This document shows, piece by piece, positions 8,746-17,763 of a stretch of 55,831 bases of DNA. The translations under genes and the position numbers were made by a program. The notes under the pieces are model-generated. The model worked only from the letters and a program-made list of their open reading frames with translations, searched no databases and was not told the DNA's origin. Source of the DNA: DASZJY01 sp036260255. Lineage in GTDB: Bacteria; Actinomycetota; Acidimicrobiia; Acidimicrobiales; AC-14. Position 1 is the stretch's first letter. Each line of letters starts with the position of its first letter. The DNA lies in contig DATAAF010000006.1 of assembly GCA_036260255.1 (NCBI GenBank), positions 1 through 55,831 of the forward strand, given 5' to 3'.

Positions 8746-9132
8746 TCAGCCGATGAGCGCGTCCACCGCCGCCTGATCGACCGGGACGTACCACATCTCC
8801 GAGATCTTCCCGTCCCGGAAGTGGAACACGAAGACCTCGTTGAACTCGTGGGTCTGGCCGTCCTCCATAGCTCTGCCCCGCTGAAGGATGACGCCGTGCT
8901 GGTCATCGGCGAGATAGGCGTGGTTCTCGAACGAGTACTCTCCCATCGCTTCCATGAACTGGCCGAACAGCTCTTGGAGCTGATCGCGCCCCTCGTAGTC
9001 GCCGGCCAGCCGGCTCTTGCCAGAGGCGTGAACGATCACGTCGTCCGTGTAGTACGAGAAGAACTCCTCAATGTCGCCGCGCAGCATGGCTTCGTCGGCC
9101 AGTCGTAGCACCTCCGCGTTGGGATGTGCCAT
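8746..9132 (-). CDS. SnoaL-like / NTF2-fold protein
   Basis: A 128-residue protein of the SnoaL-like, nuclear-transport-factor-2 superfamily: a small cone-shaped alpha+beta fold often found in ketosteroid-isomerase-like enzymes or ligand-binding proteins. Typical features are an N-terminal helix ('EVLRLADEAMLRGDIEEF'), 'YYTDDVIVHASG', a central helix 'GRDQLQELFGQFMEAMG' and a final strand set 'HFRDGKISEMWYVPVD'. The start ATG 9132 is chosen because AGGAGG sits seven bases upstream; a longer in-frame version begins at 9171 without such a site. Function and ligand are unknown. It stands alone between a pseudogene block and a divergent secreted-protein gene. Confidence 0.8.
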   Translation of the reverse strand: MAHPNAEVLRLADEAMLRGDIEEFFSYYTDDVIVHASGKSRLAGDYEGRDQLQELFGQFMEAMGEYSFENHAYLADDQHGVILQRGRAMEDGQTHEFNEVFVFHFRDGKISEMWYVPVDQAAVDALIG

Positions 9133-9688
9133 CACCCTTCCTCCTTTTCCCTTGACCGTGACTGTAGGCACCTGCGGACATGCCGGCGAGGGGTCGCTGC
9201 GCGTGCGCCGCGGTCAATCGGCGGCTCGGGGCGGGCACACGCCCCTGGCGAGACACGATCCTTCTTATCGCATGGGAACCGCCGAGTGCCGTCGCGTCGA
9301 AGACGTAGACCGCACGAGGCCTTCTTCCGTCGGTGATCATGTCGGTTGACCATCCCGCATCGACAGTGTCGCGTTGTGCCGCACCACGGTCTAGTAGTCC
9401 CGACCACCACCACGTTGGTCCGTGGCAGTGACCGATGTGGGACCATCGGACGTTGTCGGGCGCCGGACCGTCATGCACCGCCCGTCGGTGGTTCGTGGGC
9501 CCACGCCCTCGAGTCGGTGAAGCACCGGGTCTTGCTTGGGCTGCTCGAGGAAGGCCGGGTCTGGTTCGCCCAGCCGCTGGCGCGCCGGGACCCTCGCCAC
9601 CACCGCCGCCCCACATGCCGGCTAACACGGTCCTGAGCCCGGTCGCCGGGGTCGCCGCGTGCGGCGTCAAGGCATCGCCACGGACCCG
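9133..9688. other. 556-base intergenic stretch, no gene seen
   Basis: It separates the minus-strand SnoaL-like gene from the plus-strand FG-GAP protein gene. Open frames exist on both strands but none reads like a known protein, and none has a ribosome binding site I would trust. It should contain the promoter of the SnoaL-like gene. I could not identify one with confidence. Confidence 0.45.
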
Positions 9689-9717
9689 TTGACGCCGAGC
9701 GCGTCCGCAGTTACCTT
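9689..9717 (+). promoter_or_regulatory. Putative sigma-70-type promoter for the FG-GAP protein gene
   Basis: TTGACG at 9689-9694 and TACCTT at 9712-9717 are separated by exactly 17 bases. The ATG of the next gene lies at 9726, only eight bases after the -10 box. Transcription would therefore start at or within a few bases of the ATG, giving a leaderless mRNA. This fits the absence of a Shine-Dalgarno sequence there. Prediction only. Confidence 0.45.
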
Positions 9718-9725
9718 CCCGCTCG

Positions 9726-11555
9726 ATGCGCCGACTGCGTCAGCTGCGAGGCACGGCAGCAGCGGCGCTCATGACGGTGGCGACGCTGGCCGGCACCGGC
9801 TCGGTGGGCTCGGTCGGCGTCGCCGCCGCCCAGACGCCCCGAGCGTCGGTCTTCGGTCCGGCGAGCCATTTCGGTCTCGGTGCCCCCCGCCCCTTCGGCA
9901 TCAGCGACCCGGCGGCCGACCTCAACGGCGACGGCTCGGTCGACCTCGCCGTCACGACCGAGGGGACTGCCACCGAGCCGGCCAGCGGCGTGCTGGTCGT
10001 CATGGCCAACAACGGCTCGGGCTCCTTCACACCGGCCGCGAGCCACCCGCTCCTGCTCCCGTCCGACCTCGGGCCCCCGCCGGCGAGGAGCATTGGGCGC
10101 GGCGTGGCATCGGTCGACGTCACCGGTGACAACCGCCCGGACGTCCTCGTCGTCGACGCCGGCAAGCCCCAGTTCGCCGCCGGTGACGTCCCCGGGTTCC
10201 TGCTCGTCTACCGCAACGAGGGCGGTGGCGCGTTCACCCGCCTTCCGGCGATGCGCGTCGGCCGCAGGCCGCTGGGGATGGCGCTGGCCGACTACAACAG
10301 CGACGGCCGGCTGGACATCGGCATCGACCTGGAGGACGCCGACGGCCTGCAGATGCTCCTCGGCAACGGCGACGGCACCTTCTCGATCGTCCAGACACGC
10401 GACGTGCCTTGTGACTCCCCGCACTTCCCCTCGGCGGGCGACTTCAACGAGGACGGCCGGGCCGACCTGTTGATCCCGTGCAACAACAACGGCCCTGTCC
10501 TGCTGTTCCCCGGCAACGGGAACGGCACCGTCGGAGCTCCGATCACCGCCGTCAGCCCGCCGGTCGTGGCCCGCCCCCACGTGCTCACCGTCGCCGACTT
10601 CAACGGACAGCACCTGGACTTCGCGGTGGCCAACACGGGGCCCGTCGGGGGCCGGGTCAGCGTTCTGCTCGGCAACGGCCAAGGGGGCTTCTTCGAGGAG
10701 CCCGGCTCACCCTATCCGGGCACGCCCAACGGGAGCACCGCGTTCATCAAGTCCGGCAACGTCACCGGCACCCCGGATCTGACCGCCGACGGCCGGCCGG
10801 ACCTCCTGTACACCTCGGGCAACCAGGGAGTCCCCAACTTCCTCGTGCTGCTCGAGCGCAAGGCCGCCGGCTTCGACCAGGCGGTCGGCTCTCCCTACCT
10901 CACGGGCACGACGCTACTCCGAGAGCTCACCGTGGCCGACCTCAACGCCGATGGGCAGAACGACGCCGCCGTCGTGGAGCGCCCGGCGTCGGCGACGGCC
11001 ATCGGCACCATCGCCGTCCTGCTCCACAACCCGCCAGTACCCAACCGCTCGCTGACCGGTACGGTCACCGGGCCGGTCGTCGTCGCCAGCGGCGAGATCG
11101 TCCGCGTCACCAACGCCAGTGTCGCCGGTCGCATCACCGTGAACCCGGGCGGGGCCCTCGTGGTCGAGCGGTCCTCCGTCTCGGGCGGCATCGCGGCCAA
11201 CGACCCGACCTTCTTCTCCGTGTGCGCGTCCTCGATCGCGGCCTCGTCTCCGAACCAGGGCGTCGTCGTGCAGAATGCCACCGTGCCGGTCCGCATCGGG
11301 GATCCGGCGAGAGGCTGCGCCGGCAACCGGATCTCGGGCGGGGTGCGCCTCACCGGCAACCAGCTCGGCCTCACGCTCGGCTCCAACCTGGTCTCGGGAA
11401 ACGTAACGGTGAGCGACAACACCTTCGACGCGGCCGTCGTCAAGGCCAATCGGATCTCAGGGACGCTGGCCTGCACCGGCAACTCGCCCGGCCCGTCCAA
11501 CGCCGGCCAGCCCAACACGGCACGGGCGAGGACCGGCCAGTGCGCGACCCTGTGA
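9726..11555 (+). CDS. Secreted FG-GAP/VCBS repeat protein
   Basis: A 609-residue exported protein. Residues 1-36 form a signal peptide ('ALMTVATLAGTGSVGSVGVA', then 'AQT'). At least six calcium-binding-like repeats follow, recognisable by D-x-N/T-x-D-G-x-x-D: 'DLNGDGSVDLAV', 'DVTGDNRPDVLV', 'DYNSDGRLDIGI', 'DFNEDGRADLLI', 'DLTADGRPDLLY', 'DLNADGQNDAAV'. Such repeats build an integrin-like beta propeller. From about residue 440 the sequence changes to short beta-strand repeats ('RISGGVRLTGNQLG', 'NLVSGNVTVSDNTF', 'NRISGTLACTGN') that suggest a beta-helical C-terminal domain ending in a Cys-bearing segment. It likely acts at the cell surface or in the medium. Partner or substrate unknown. Confidence 0.85.
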   Translation: MRRLRQLRGTAAAALMTVATLAGTGSVGSVGVAAAQTPRASVFGPASHFGLGAPRPFGISDPAADLNGDGSVDLAVTTEGTATEPASGVLVVMANNGSGSFTPAASHPLLLPSDLGPPPARSIGRGVASVDVTGDNRPDVLVVDAGKPQFAAGDVPGFLLVYRNEGGGAFTRLPAMRVGRRPLGMALADYNSDGRLDIGIDLEDADGLQMLLGNGDGTFSIVQTRDVPCDSPHFPSAGDFNEDGRADLLIPCNNNGPVLLFPGNGNGTVGAPITAVSPPVVARPHVLTVADFNGQHLDFAVANTGPVGGRVSVLLGNGQGGFFEEPGSPYPGTPNGSTAFIKSGNVTGTPDLTADGRPDLLYTSGNQGVPNFLVLLERKAAGFDQAVGSPYLTGTTLLRELTVADLNADGQNDAAVVERPASATAIGTIAVLLHNPPVPNRSLTGTVTGPVVVASGEIVRVTNASVAGRITVNPGGALVVERSSVSGGIAANDPTFFSVCASSIAASSPNQGVVVQNATVPVRIGDPARGCAGNRISGGVRLTGNQLGLTLGSNLVSGNVTVSDNTFDAAVVKANRISGTLACTGNSPGPSNAGQPNTARARTGQCATL

Positions 11556-12168
11556 CGGTCGACGCCTATCTTCCCGGGAGGATCTCGCCCAGAACGCCGC
11601 CGCTCGCACCGCTCGTCTCACCGGGCATCGCTGGATTGGTCCCGCCCGGTGCATCTCACCGCGGGTCAGACCAGCGGGGCAGTTTGAGGTCAGCGCAGGC
11701 GCCGGCGACTGCCCAAGCACGGGCGGTCCAGACGAGCACGCTGTAGGAGGGTGGGGGACGCGCAGGGCCGCAGAGATGTCGAGGCGTGGGCAGGGGGGCG
11801 CCCGCCCCCCGAGACAGGAGGCCGGCCCCAGGAGGGGGCGACGGGCCTCGACTGCAGCGAGGTGCGGAGCGTCCCTTGACGCACGCGCCTGCGTCAGCAG
11901 GATCGCGTCGAGCCCACGAGTGAGTGACAGGTCGAGTTCGATGACTCCGGCTGCACGTCAAGGATATGCCGGAAGCGGCGTCGCCCGCTCCCGCGTCGTC
12001 GAAGGACAGTCACGCCCCCGCGAAGATCTCCGAGCGTGGCCGTCAGCTCTAGGTAGCTATCAACCATGGCGTCCTCGGTTGATCTCCAAGACGACGCGTT
12101 CGGGTGGCAGGGCCCCGCAACGGCGCGAGTCGGCCCGACGTGACCGTCGCCGGCGAGGCCACGGGCCA
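11556..12168. other. 613-base intergenic stretch between convergent genes, with one strong palindrome
   Basis: No protein is recognisable in six frames. Both flanking genes end here, so terminators are expected. A perfect palindrome lies at 11793-11810 (GGGGGGCG, two bases, CGCCCCCC). It is 240 bases from the plus-strand stop and has no T-run, so its role as a terminator is doubtful. Confidence 0.45.
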
Positions 12169-13905
12169 TCAAGCGAGGAGATTCCAATAGCCCAGCAGCG
12201 GAACGAACGCGACGGCTGCCACCGTCACGGCGGTGTGACGGAGGCGAGCTCGACCGGGCCAGCGCCTCGACCAGGTACGCGCACTCAGCGCCACGAGGGT
12301 CACGGCCAAGAGCACGGAAGCCAGCGCCACCACCCGCAGCGCCGTCCACAGCGCCGAGAGCGGTTGGCCGGCGCCAAACTGCGCCAGGACGGCGATCAGG
12401 CCGGCGGCAACCGCCAGGTATGCGCCGCTCACGACGACGGCCAGGCGACGAACGCGCCGAACCTCGGGATCCACCTCGGATGCGTCGGGGGGAGGGCGAA
12501 CCAGCCGGCGCACCAGCGGGGCGGCGCAGGTCGCCGAGAACACCGCGAGCAACACCGCCCAAAGGCTGAGCTGGAATGCCGGGTGAGCGTGCCAAGGGGG
12601 GTGCTCGACCTCCGGTAGCGGCTCGACCGTGCCGGGGATCCAACCATGGTCAGCAGGGACGGACTCTCGGCGGAGCTGAGCCTGTATCCACGTGACCATC
12701 GTCTCCAGGTACCCAGGCGCGAACCGAACCGCGACGGCCGAGCGCATCTCCGATTCGAAGCCGCGCTCGGCCAGGGCGATGGCGTGATTGGCCTGAGGGA
12801 AGGCTCGCACCACGTGGTTCTGGTTTCCGCCCCGTCGGAGAGCTCCGCTGAGCGTCCGGGCACTCAGCGCCGGGGGCACCTGCTTGTCGAGCTCGCCGTA
12901 GAGGAGCAGCACGGGCTGGCGCACTCTCTCCCACTCGGCCTCGGGAAACGATTCGGCCCTACAGCACTCCGGGAGGAGGCCAAGGAGCCGGACCACGGCG
13001 ATCACCTGCGTCGACGCGAGCACCATCGTGTCGCGCGCGTCCTCGGCCACGCCGGCGTCGCGCAGCTTGTTCTGCATCTCCCATACGCCGTTGGGACCCG
13101 GGCGGGCCGGTGCCGAGACCCCGATGACGAAGGCGATACCCCTCGAGCGGGCAGCGGCCAAGGCGACGACCCATCCACCCTCGCTGGTTCCTCGCACGCC
13201 GATGCGGCGAGTGTCGATGTCGGGACGCGATTGCAGCATTCGGACGCCGGCGAGGAGGTCTTCGGCCAAAGCGCCGTAGTCGCGGATGATGCCGCCGTAG
13301 CTGCCCGTGGACTCTCCGGCCCCCCGTTTGTCGTAGACCAACACCGCGATGCCTTGGCGGGCGAAGTGGTCGGCAAGGATCCGGCCGAACCCGTGCCGGG
13401 TGGTCCTCCCCGCGCCTTCGGCAAAGACCACGGCCGGATGGGGGCCGGCACCGGGCGGAAGGAGCAACGTGCCAGCCAGGCGAACCTTGCCGTTGTGGAA
13501 GCGCACTTCCTCCTCCCGGTAGAGCTCGACCCGCTCGGCCAGGCGAGTCTGTCCGGTCGCTGCTTCGACCCGGAGCCGCCTGCCGCCGTCGAGCACGCTG
13601 ATCGTTGCTCCTCCCCTCGAAGCGAAGGTGTGGGCTGACTCACGGGCGAGGAAGAGAACCTCATCACCCTCGCGGTATCGAGCGACGTTGCCCACGCGGC
13701 TGAAGAAGGCAACGATGCCGTCTTCGAAGCGATAGTCGTCGTGATGCACCTCTTCCGCCACGGTTCCGCCGGCACCGACCGTGCGAATGAGCGCGATCGC
13801 GAGAAGTGCCAGGATGAAGGCCGCACATCGCCGCCGGCGCGCCTTCGGCCACGAACGGCTGGCAGCGTGGGTAATGCCACCGCCGACGATGCGCCTCCCC
13901 GCCAC
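12169..13905 (-). CDS. Membrane-anchored alpha/beta hydrolase
   Basis: A serine hydrolase of the alpha/beta-hydrolase fold placed between membrane segments. A basic N-terminus leads into a hydrophobic segment ('CAAFILALLAIALIRTVGA'). A beta-rich region is followed by the hydrolase domain with 'LLLPPGAGPHPAVVFAEGAG', oxyanion-side 'YDKRGAGES', nucleophile Ser in 'GTSEGGW', Asp in 'YGELDKQVP' and His in 'FPQANHAIAL'. The C-terminal 150 residues contain four membrane segments, which is unusual for this family. The start is uncertain: GTG 13905 gives 578 residues and removes an Arg-rich, low-complexity stretch that an earlier in-frame start at 14148 would add. Probably an esterase or peptidase-like enzyme; the substrate is unknown. 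Confidence 0.75.
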   Translation of the reverse strand: MAGRRIVGGGITHAASRSWPKARRRRCAAFILALLAIALIRTVGAGGTVAEEVHHDDYRFEDGIVAFFSRVGNVARYREGDEVLFLARESAHTFASRGGATISVLDGGRRLRVEAATGQTRLAERVELYREEEVRFHNGKVRLAGTLLLPPGAGPHPAVVFAEGAGRTTRHGFGRILADHFARQGIAVLVYDKRGAGESTGSYGGIIRDYGALAEDLLAGVRMLQSRPDIDTRRIGVRGTSEGGWVVALAAARSRGIAFVIGVSAPARPGPNGVWEMQNKLRDAGVAEDARDTMVLASTQVIAVVRLLGLLPECCRAESFPEAEWERVRQPVLLLYGELDKQVPPALSARTLSGALRRGGNQNHVVRAFPQANHAIALAERGFESEMRSAVAVRFAPGYLETMVTWIQAQLRRESVPADHGWIPGTVEPLPEVEHPPWHAHPAFQLSLWAVLLAVFSATCAAPLVRRLVRPPPDASEVDPEVRRVRRLAVVVSGAYLAVAAGLIAVLAQFGAGQPLSALWTALRVVALASVLLAVTLVALSARTWSRRWPGRARLRHTAVTVAAVAFVPLLGYWNLLA

Positions 13906-14353
13906 AGCCTCCCCATTTTCCTCACCTGAGCGAGCGCGTGCCGCTGAAGGCCGAGGAGTCGCTTCCCCCCGACGGGGCGTGCGACGGCGACGGGTCGCAT
14001 CGCACCGTCGGCCGCGCGAGGGGGGAGCCGGTCGCCTCTCGTCCTCCCGGGTGATCGCTGCTACGGGTTGCTCATCATCGATGAGGGCGGAGCCGAGAGG
14101 CGAACCGACCCCGGAAGGGCGTCGCCAGCAGCCTGCGTCGTCCCGCAAGCGGATGGCCTTGCGGGACGAGGACAGTCATCGCTGCCACCTGGCATGAGCA
14201 GCGGCTGGCCACAGGCCCAGTCCTGAAGCGTCGATCGGGTACCGAACGAAGAAGCGACCGCGCGGGTTCGGATTGTGTCGACAAGAGTAGGCGCCGACGG
14301 GGCGCCAGGTGCTACGACGTCTGGGTCGCTCCGGAGGCCTCAGGAGGCAACCG

Positions 14354-15064
14354 ATGAACCTTTCGGCCGGAAGGGGCGGGTGGCGAGCGGAGCGATGGTG
14401 GGCGTCGAGCGGAATCGTCTTCGTCGCGCTCTTTGCGATCGGGCTCGGCCTCGCCGACGTCTTGGCGTCGAGCCCGTACCCGAGCTTCGCCGCGGACGAT
14501 TTCGAGATCGTCTCCTACTTCCGCGACAGTCGGCTGCAAGTGCGCGCCCTCAGCGTCTCGCACAGTCTGGCGGCGATGGCACTCGTCGTCTTCGCCGTGC
14601 ATGTGGCGAGCGTGGTCCGACGAGGGGATGAGGCGGCGGAGAGACCGGCCGCGCTCGTACTGGTGAGCGGCGTCATGGCGGGCGCATTCCTGCTCCTGTC
14701 GGCTCTCCTCTTCTGGGTCCTCGCCCTGGCGGTGACGACCGCGGGCGCCGAGCTCGTGCGTGTGCTGCTGGCGTTCTCGTACCTCGCTGGCGGTCCTCCT
14801 GGGCTCCTCTTGCCGTTGACGCTGTTCGTCGGTGCCAGCTCCCGGGCAGCTGTGCGGACACGCCTGCTCCCGGGATGGCTAACTCGGGCCGGAGAGGCGT
14901 TCGCGGTGGCCGGGATGCTCTGCACCTTCGTCATGCTCGACCGCGTGATTGGGCTCGAGAGCCCCGTCTGGAGGCTCGTCCTCCTCCCGACCGTCACGCT
15001 TGGCGTCATGTGGGTTCTGGCGACCAGCGTTCTGCTCGCTCGACGCGCCCGGGACTCGGCCTGA
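14354..15064 (+). CDS. Polytopic membrane protein, unknown function
   Basis: A 236-residue hydrophobic protein. ATG 14354 has AGGAGG six bases upstream, which decides the start. About six membrane segments are visible, including 'SSGIVFVALFAIGLGLADVL', 'LAAMALVVFAVHVASVV', 'GVMAGAFLLLSALLFWVLAL' and 'LVLLPTVTLGVMWVLATSVL'. The extracytoplasmic loop after the first segment ('SSPYPSFAADDFEIVSYFRD') resembles a loop seen in uncharacterised actinobacterial membrane proteins. No enzymatic motif is seen. It is transcribed divergently from the membrane hydrolase. Confidence 0.7.
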   Translation: MNLSAGRGGWRAERWWASSGIVFVALFAIGLGLADVLASSPYPSFAADDFEIVSYFRDSRLQVRALSVSHSLAAMALVVFAVHVASVVRRGDEAAERPAALVLVSGVMAGAFLLLSALLFWVLALAVTTAGAELVRVLLAFSYLAGGPPGLLLPLTLFVGASSRAAVRTRLLPGWLTRAGEAFAVAGMLCTFVMLDRVIGLESPVWRLVLLPTVTLGVMWVLATSVLLARRARDSA

Positions 15065-15142
15065 CCCGCAGCGCTCGCTGCTTGGTCCCGGGCCGGACGG
15101 ACGTGCCTGTGCTGAGCACTCGCGCCTCGACCAGTCCCCCCA

Positions 15143-15456
15143 TCACCGCATCCCAGGTGCCGGATGGAGGCGGTGCCGGAGCCCACGGTCCATGTGGGAC
15201 AGGACCGCCTTCACCTTGGGGCCTTTCTCACCCACCACCTCCGTCGCCGCGGCCAGCGTCGGTGACGAGCGTTGATGGGCACCGGTAACCCACGACCCGG
15301 TCGTCACCGTCCCCGGGCCCGACCACGCCGTCCAGGAGCAGCCCAGCAACCAGGAGGCCGGCAATGCAGGCGTTGAGCTGCTCACGGGGTGCCGACCTGG
15401 TGCCGGCCCTTCCGCGGGTCGATGGCGACCAGTGCGAGTTCCTCGGCCAGGAGCAC
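15143..15456 (-). pseudogene. GPP34 (Golgi phosphoprotein 3-like) gene remnant
   Basis: Read on the minus strand, the interval gives pieces of a GPP34-domain protein in successive frames. These are 'VLLAEELALVAIDPRKGRHQ' from GTG 15456, then after a one-base shift 'REQLNACIAGLLVAGLLLDG', then after another shift 'AAATEVVGEKGPKVKAVLSH' followed by 'MDRGLRHRL' to TGA 15143. The first piece matches the family's N-terminus and the last its C-terminus. Only about 105 residues remain of the roughly 220 usual for bacterial members, so the middle is deleted as well. GPP34 proteins bind phosphoinositides in eukaryotes; the bacterial role is unknown. Non-functional. Confidence 0.55.
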
Positions 15457-15648
15457 GTTGAACGATACGCCGAGTGGTCATAGGACCCCAGACGCGGAGC
15501 CAGCCTGGATGCGGGCTGATCCCCTTCGGATACTCCGCATAACCATCCGGTTGCGGGATTGGCCCTGCGCAGAGGAGAGCCCAAAGGTGGAACGCCTCGC
15601 CTTCGGTGGACATACTCCCGGGACGCCCCACCGAGCTCGACAAAACCG

Positions 15649-17061
15649 ATGACGGCAACTTCCAGCAAGCGGTGGCTCGTGGCCGTCGTGGCCTGCGGCA
15701 CATTCGCATCGGCAGTCGCCGCCGGGTTGATCTTTGTGCGCGACTGGCCGGAGACCCCCGACGCAGGGGTCGTGATCTCGGTGACCAAGAGCATCGTCGA
15801 GCGACACGACGTCTCACCCGCCCGGGACTGGAGGGGTCGTCCCATGCGGGAGCAGAAGTACGGACTCGGCCTCTCGCTGCTGTTCGCCGGTCCCTATGGC
15901 GTCGCCCGGCTCGTGGACGCCGACCCGATCCCCGCCGCCATGGCGACCAATGCCTTCGTCTTCGGGTTCACCGCGATCTCGCTCCTCGCCTTGGCCCGGC
16001 TGTTGGACGCTTCTTGGGGCCAAGCACTGGTGACGACGTTGCTGATCGCCGCGGGCACGCCCCTGCTCCCCTTCGTCGCCACCGGGTTCTCGGAGCTCGC
16101 GGTGGCGGCCACGGTGACGCTCGGCTTGGGGGCCGTGGCCGGTGCGGGCAAGGGTCGGGCGTGGGCCGCGCCGCTCGCCGGCGCCGCCGCGGGAGCGGCG
16201 ACACTGCTGCGCACCGACAGCCTCGTGTTGGTGCTGCCGGTGCTCGCCGTCGGGCTCGTCGTCGCATCGCGGGAGCGGCGGAGCGTGTGGGACTTCTGTC
16301 TTGCCGCCGCCCCGTTCCTCCTCGCTTGGGGTTGGTACAACCACATCCGCTACGGCGCGCCGTGGCGCCTCGGCTACTACGAGGACGAGGGCTTCATCTA
16401 TCCGTTCATGCGAGGGCTCTACGGGCTCGTGCTCTCCCCGGGAAGAGGACTTCTCTGGTACGCGCCCCTCGTCCTGCTCGCCGTCGTGGGCGTTCGCGCG
16501 GCCTGGCGGCGAAACCCGACGCTCGCGGCCGTCGCCGCCATCCTCTTCCTGGCCCGCCCCCTCTTCTATGCGTCCTGGGCCTGGGAGGGCGGATGGACGT
16601 GGGGCCCTCGATTCCTGGTGCCCGCCATGCCTGCGCTGCTGGTCGGCGTCGTCGAGGTCGTGCGCCGCTTGCCCAGCTGGCCTCGAGCCCCTCAACTCGT
16701 CGCCGCGGTGGTCGTGGTGCTCAGTGTGTCGGTCCAGGTGGTCGGCGTCTCGACTGACTACCTACCCTCGAACGCCGCGGTCGCCCAGGTGCACGAGGAC
16801 TTCCACGCAGGCCTCCTGTCCTGGGACCACTTCCCCATCGTCGAGCAAGCGCACTGGATGCTCACCGGACGTGACGTCTACGTCGGATGGGCGCTCCCCC
16901 CGGAGCGAAGGCCGATCCTCTTTGCCAGCCTCGTGGCGACGTCGGTGCTCATGGCATTCGCGGCCGTGTTGGCTGCCCGTCGCTTGTCCGGTGTTCCCCA
17001 GGTACCACGTCACCCTCGCGACGGGGTTCCACTGCTGGCCCCGTCCGAAGCGTCGAGCTGA
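15649..17061 (+). CDS. GT-C-like membrane glycosyltransferase
   Basis: A 470-residue polytopic membrane protein with about ten membrane segments, resembling ArnT/RgtA-type lipid-linked sugar transferases. The first extracytoplasmic loop carries an acidic motif, 'DWPETPDAGVVISVTKS', followed by 'REQKYGLGLSLLFAGPYG', as in actinobacterial members. Later landmarks are 'WYNHIRYGAPWRLGYY' and 'WEGGWTWGPRFLVPAMPALL'. The start is set at ATG 15649; an earlier in-frame start at 15559 would add 30 residues without membrane or family features. It likely transfers a sugar from a polyprenyl-phosphate donor to an envelope acceptor, but donor and acceptor cannot be read from the sequence. No neighbouring sugar genes help. 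Confidence 0.75.
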   Translation: MTATSSKRWLVAVVACGTFASAVAAGLIFVRDWPETPDAGVVISVTKSIVERHDVSPARDWRGRPMREQKYGLGLSLLFAGPYGVARLVDADPIPAAMATNAFVFGFTAISLLALARLLDASWGQALVTTLLIAAGTPLLPFVATGFSELAVAATVTLGLGAVAGAGKGRAWAAPLAGAAAGAATLLRTDSLVLVLPVLAVGLVVASRERRSVWDFCLAAAPFLLAWGWYNHIRYGAPWRLGYYEDEGFIYPFMRGLYGLVLSPGRGLLWYAPLVLLAVVGVRAAWRRNPTLAAVAAILFLARPLFYASWAWEGGWTWGPRFLVPAMPALLVGVVEVVRRLPSWPRAPQLVAAVVVVLSVSVQVVGVSTDYLPSNAAVAQVHEDFHAGLLSWDHFPIVEQAHWMLTGRDVYVGWALPPERRPILFASLVATSVLMAFAAVLAARRLSGVPQVPRHPRDGVPLLAPSEASS

Positions 17062-17217
17062 CAGCGCGGCGACAGGGGCTCGTGGCCCTTGAGCCTCGCG
17101 CTCTGTGCGCCGGCTCCCAGGCCCAGAAACCCGGGGTGCGTCCACGACCGCCGGCGATCCGACCGCACTGACCGCTCGGCCGGCCGAGGACGCCCACGGC
17201 TCGCTGATGATTCGCGA

Positions 17218-17646
17218 TCACACCGGCTGGTCGGGCAGCAGCCCGAGCTGGCCGAACAGCTCCAGCTGGTCGAAGTAGAAGTTGTGCCTGACGATCTGAC
17301 CGTCGCGGACGGTGGCCACGTCGCAGCCCCGCACCCGCACCCGCCGTCCGGTAGCCGGGACGGTCTCGGTGGGTGTCTCGATGGGCCCGGTGTTCGTCCC
17401 TACGACCCAGCCCTCGTCCACAGCCGTGTCGCCGGACTCGTGCGACGCCAGTTCCTCCCAGTTGAAGTCCGGAAGGGCGACGCTGAACCGCCGCAGGTAG
17501 CCGACGATCCCCTCCCGGCCCTTGATCTCGCCCTCGTCCGGGGTGGTGATGACGGCGTCGCTCGCGTAGACGCTCGCCAACCCCTCGAAGTCGTGCTTCC
17601 GCATGCAGTTGGTCATGCGGTCCATGAGTTCCTGTGCTTGGCCCAT
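17218..17646 (-). CDS. SnoaL-like ester cyclase/NTF2-fold protein
   Basis: A 142-residue SnoaL-superfamily protein: N-terminal helix 'QELMDRMTNCMRKHDFEGL', 'VYASDAVITTPDEGEIKG', 'REGIVGYLRRFSVALPDFNW' and the closing 'VRDGQIVRHNFYFDQLELF'. Two ATG codons lie in tandem after AGGAGG. The second, at 17646, has the better spacing (five bases) and is preferred over 17649. It lies 117 bases downstream of the LuxR-type regulator on the same strand and may be co-transcribed with it. Members act as small isomerases, cyclases or ligand binders. The function here is unknown. Confidence 0.8.
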   Translation of the reverse strand: MGQAQELMDRMTNCMRKHDFEGLASVYASDAVITTPDEGEIKGREGIVGYLRRFSVALPDFNWEELASHESGDTAVDEGWVVGTNTGPIETPTETVPATGRRVRVRGCDVATVRDGQIVRHNFYFDQLELFGQLGLLPDQPV

Positions 17647-17763
17647 CATCGCCTCCTTGATCGGTTCCGGTACGACCGACTCTGACGGAGAAGTCCGGCG
17701 CCGGCATCGGGCGAAGGCTGCAATTCCGGCGACGGGGCGCGTGGGTAATTCGGTGTAGGGCGG

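Noticed and set aside
11793..11810. G/C palindrome after the FG-GAP gene, considered as a family member
   Set aside because: The stem is similar in base content but the loop and flanks differ, and it lies far from any stop codon.
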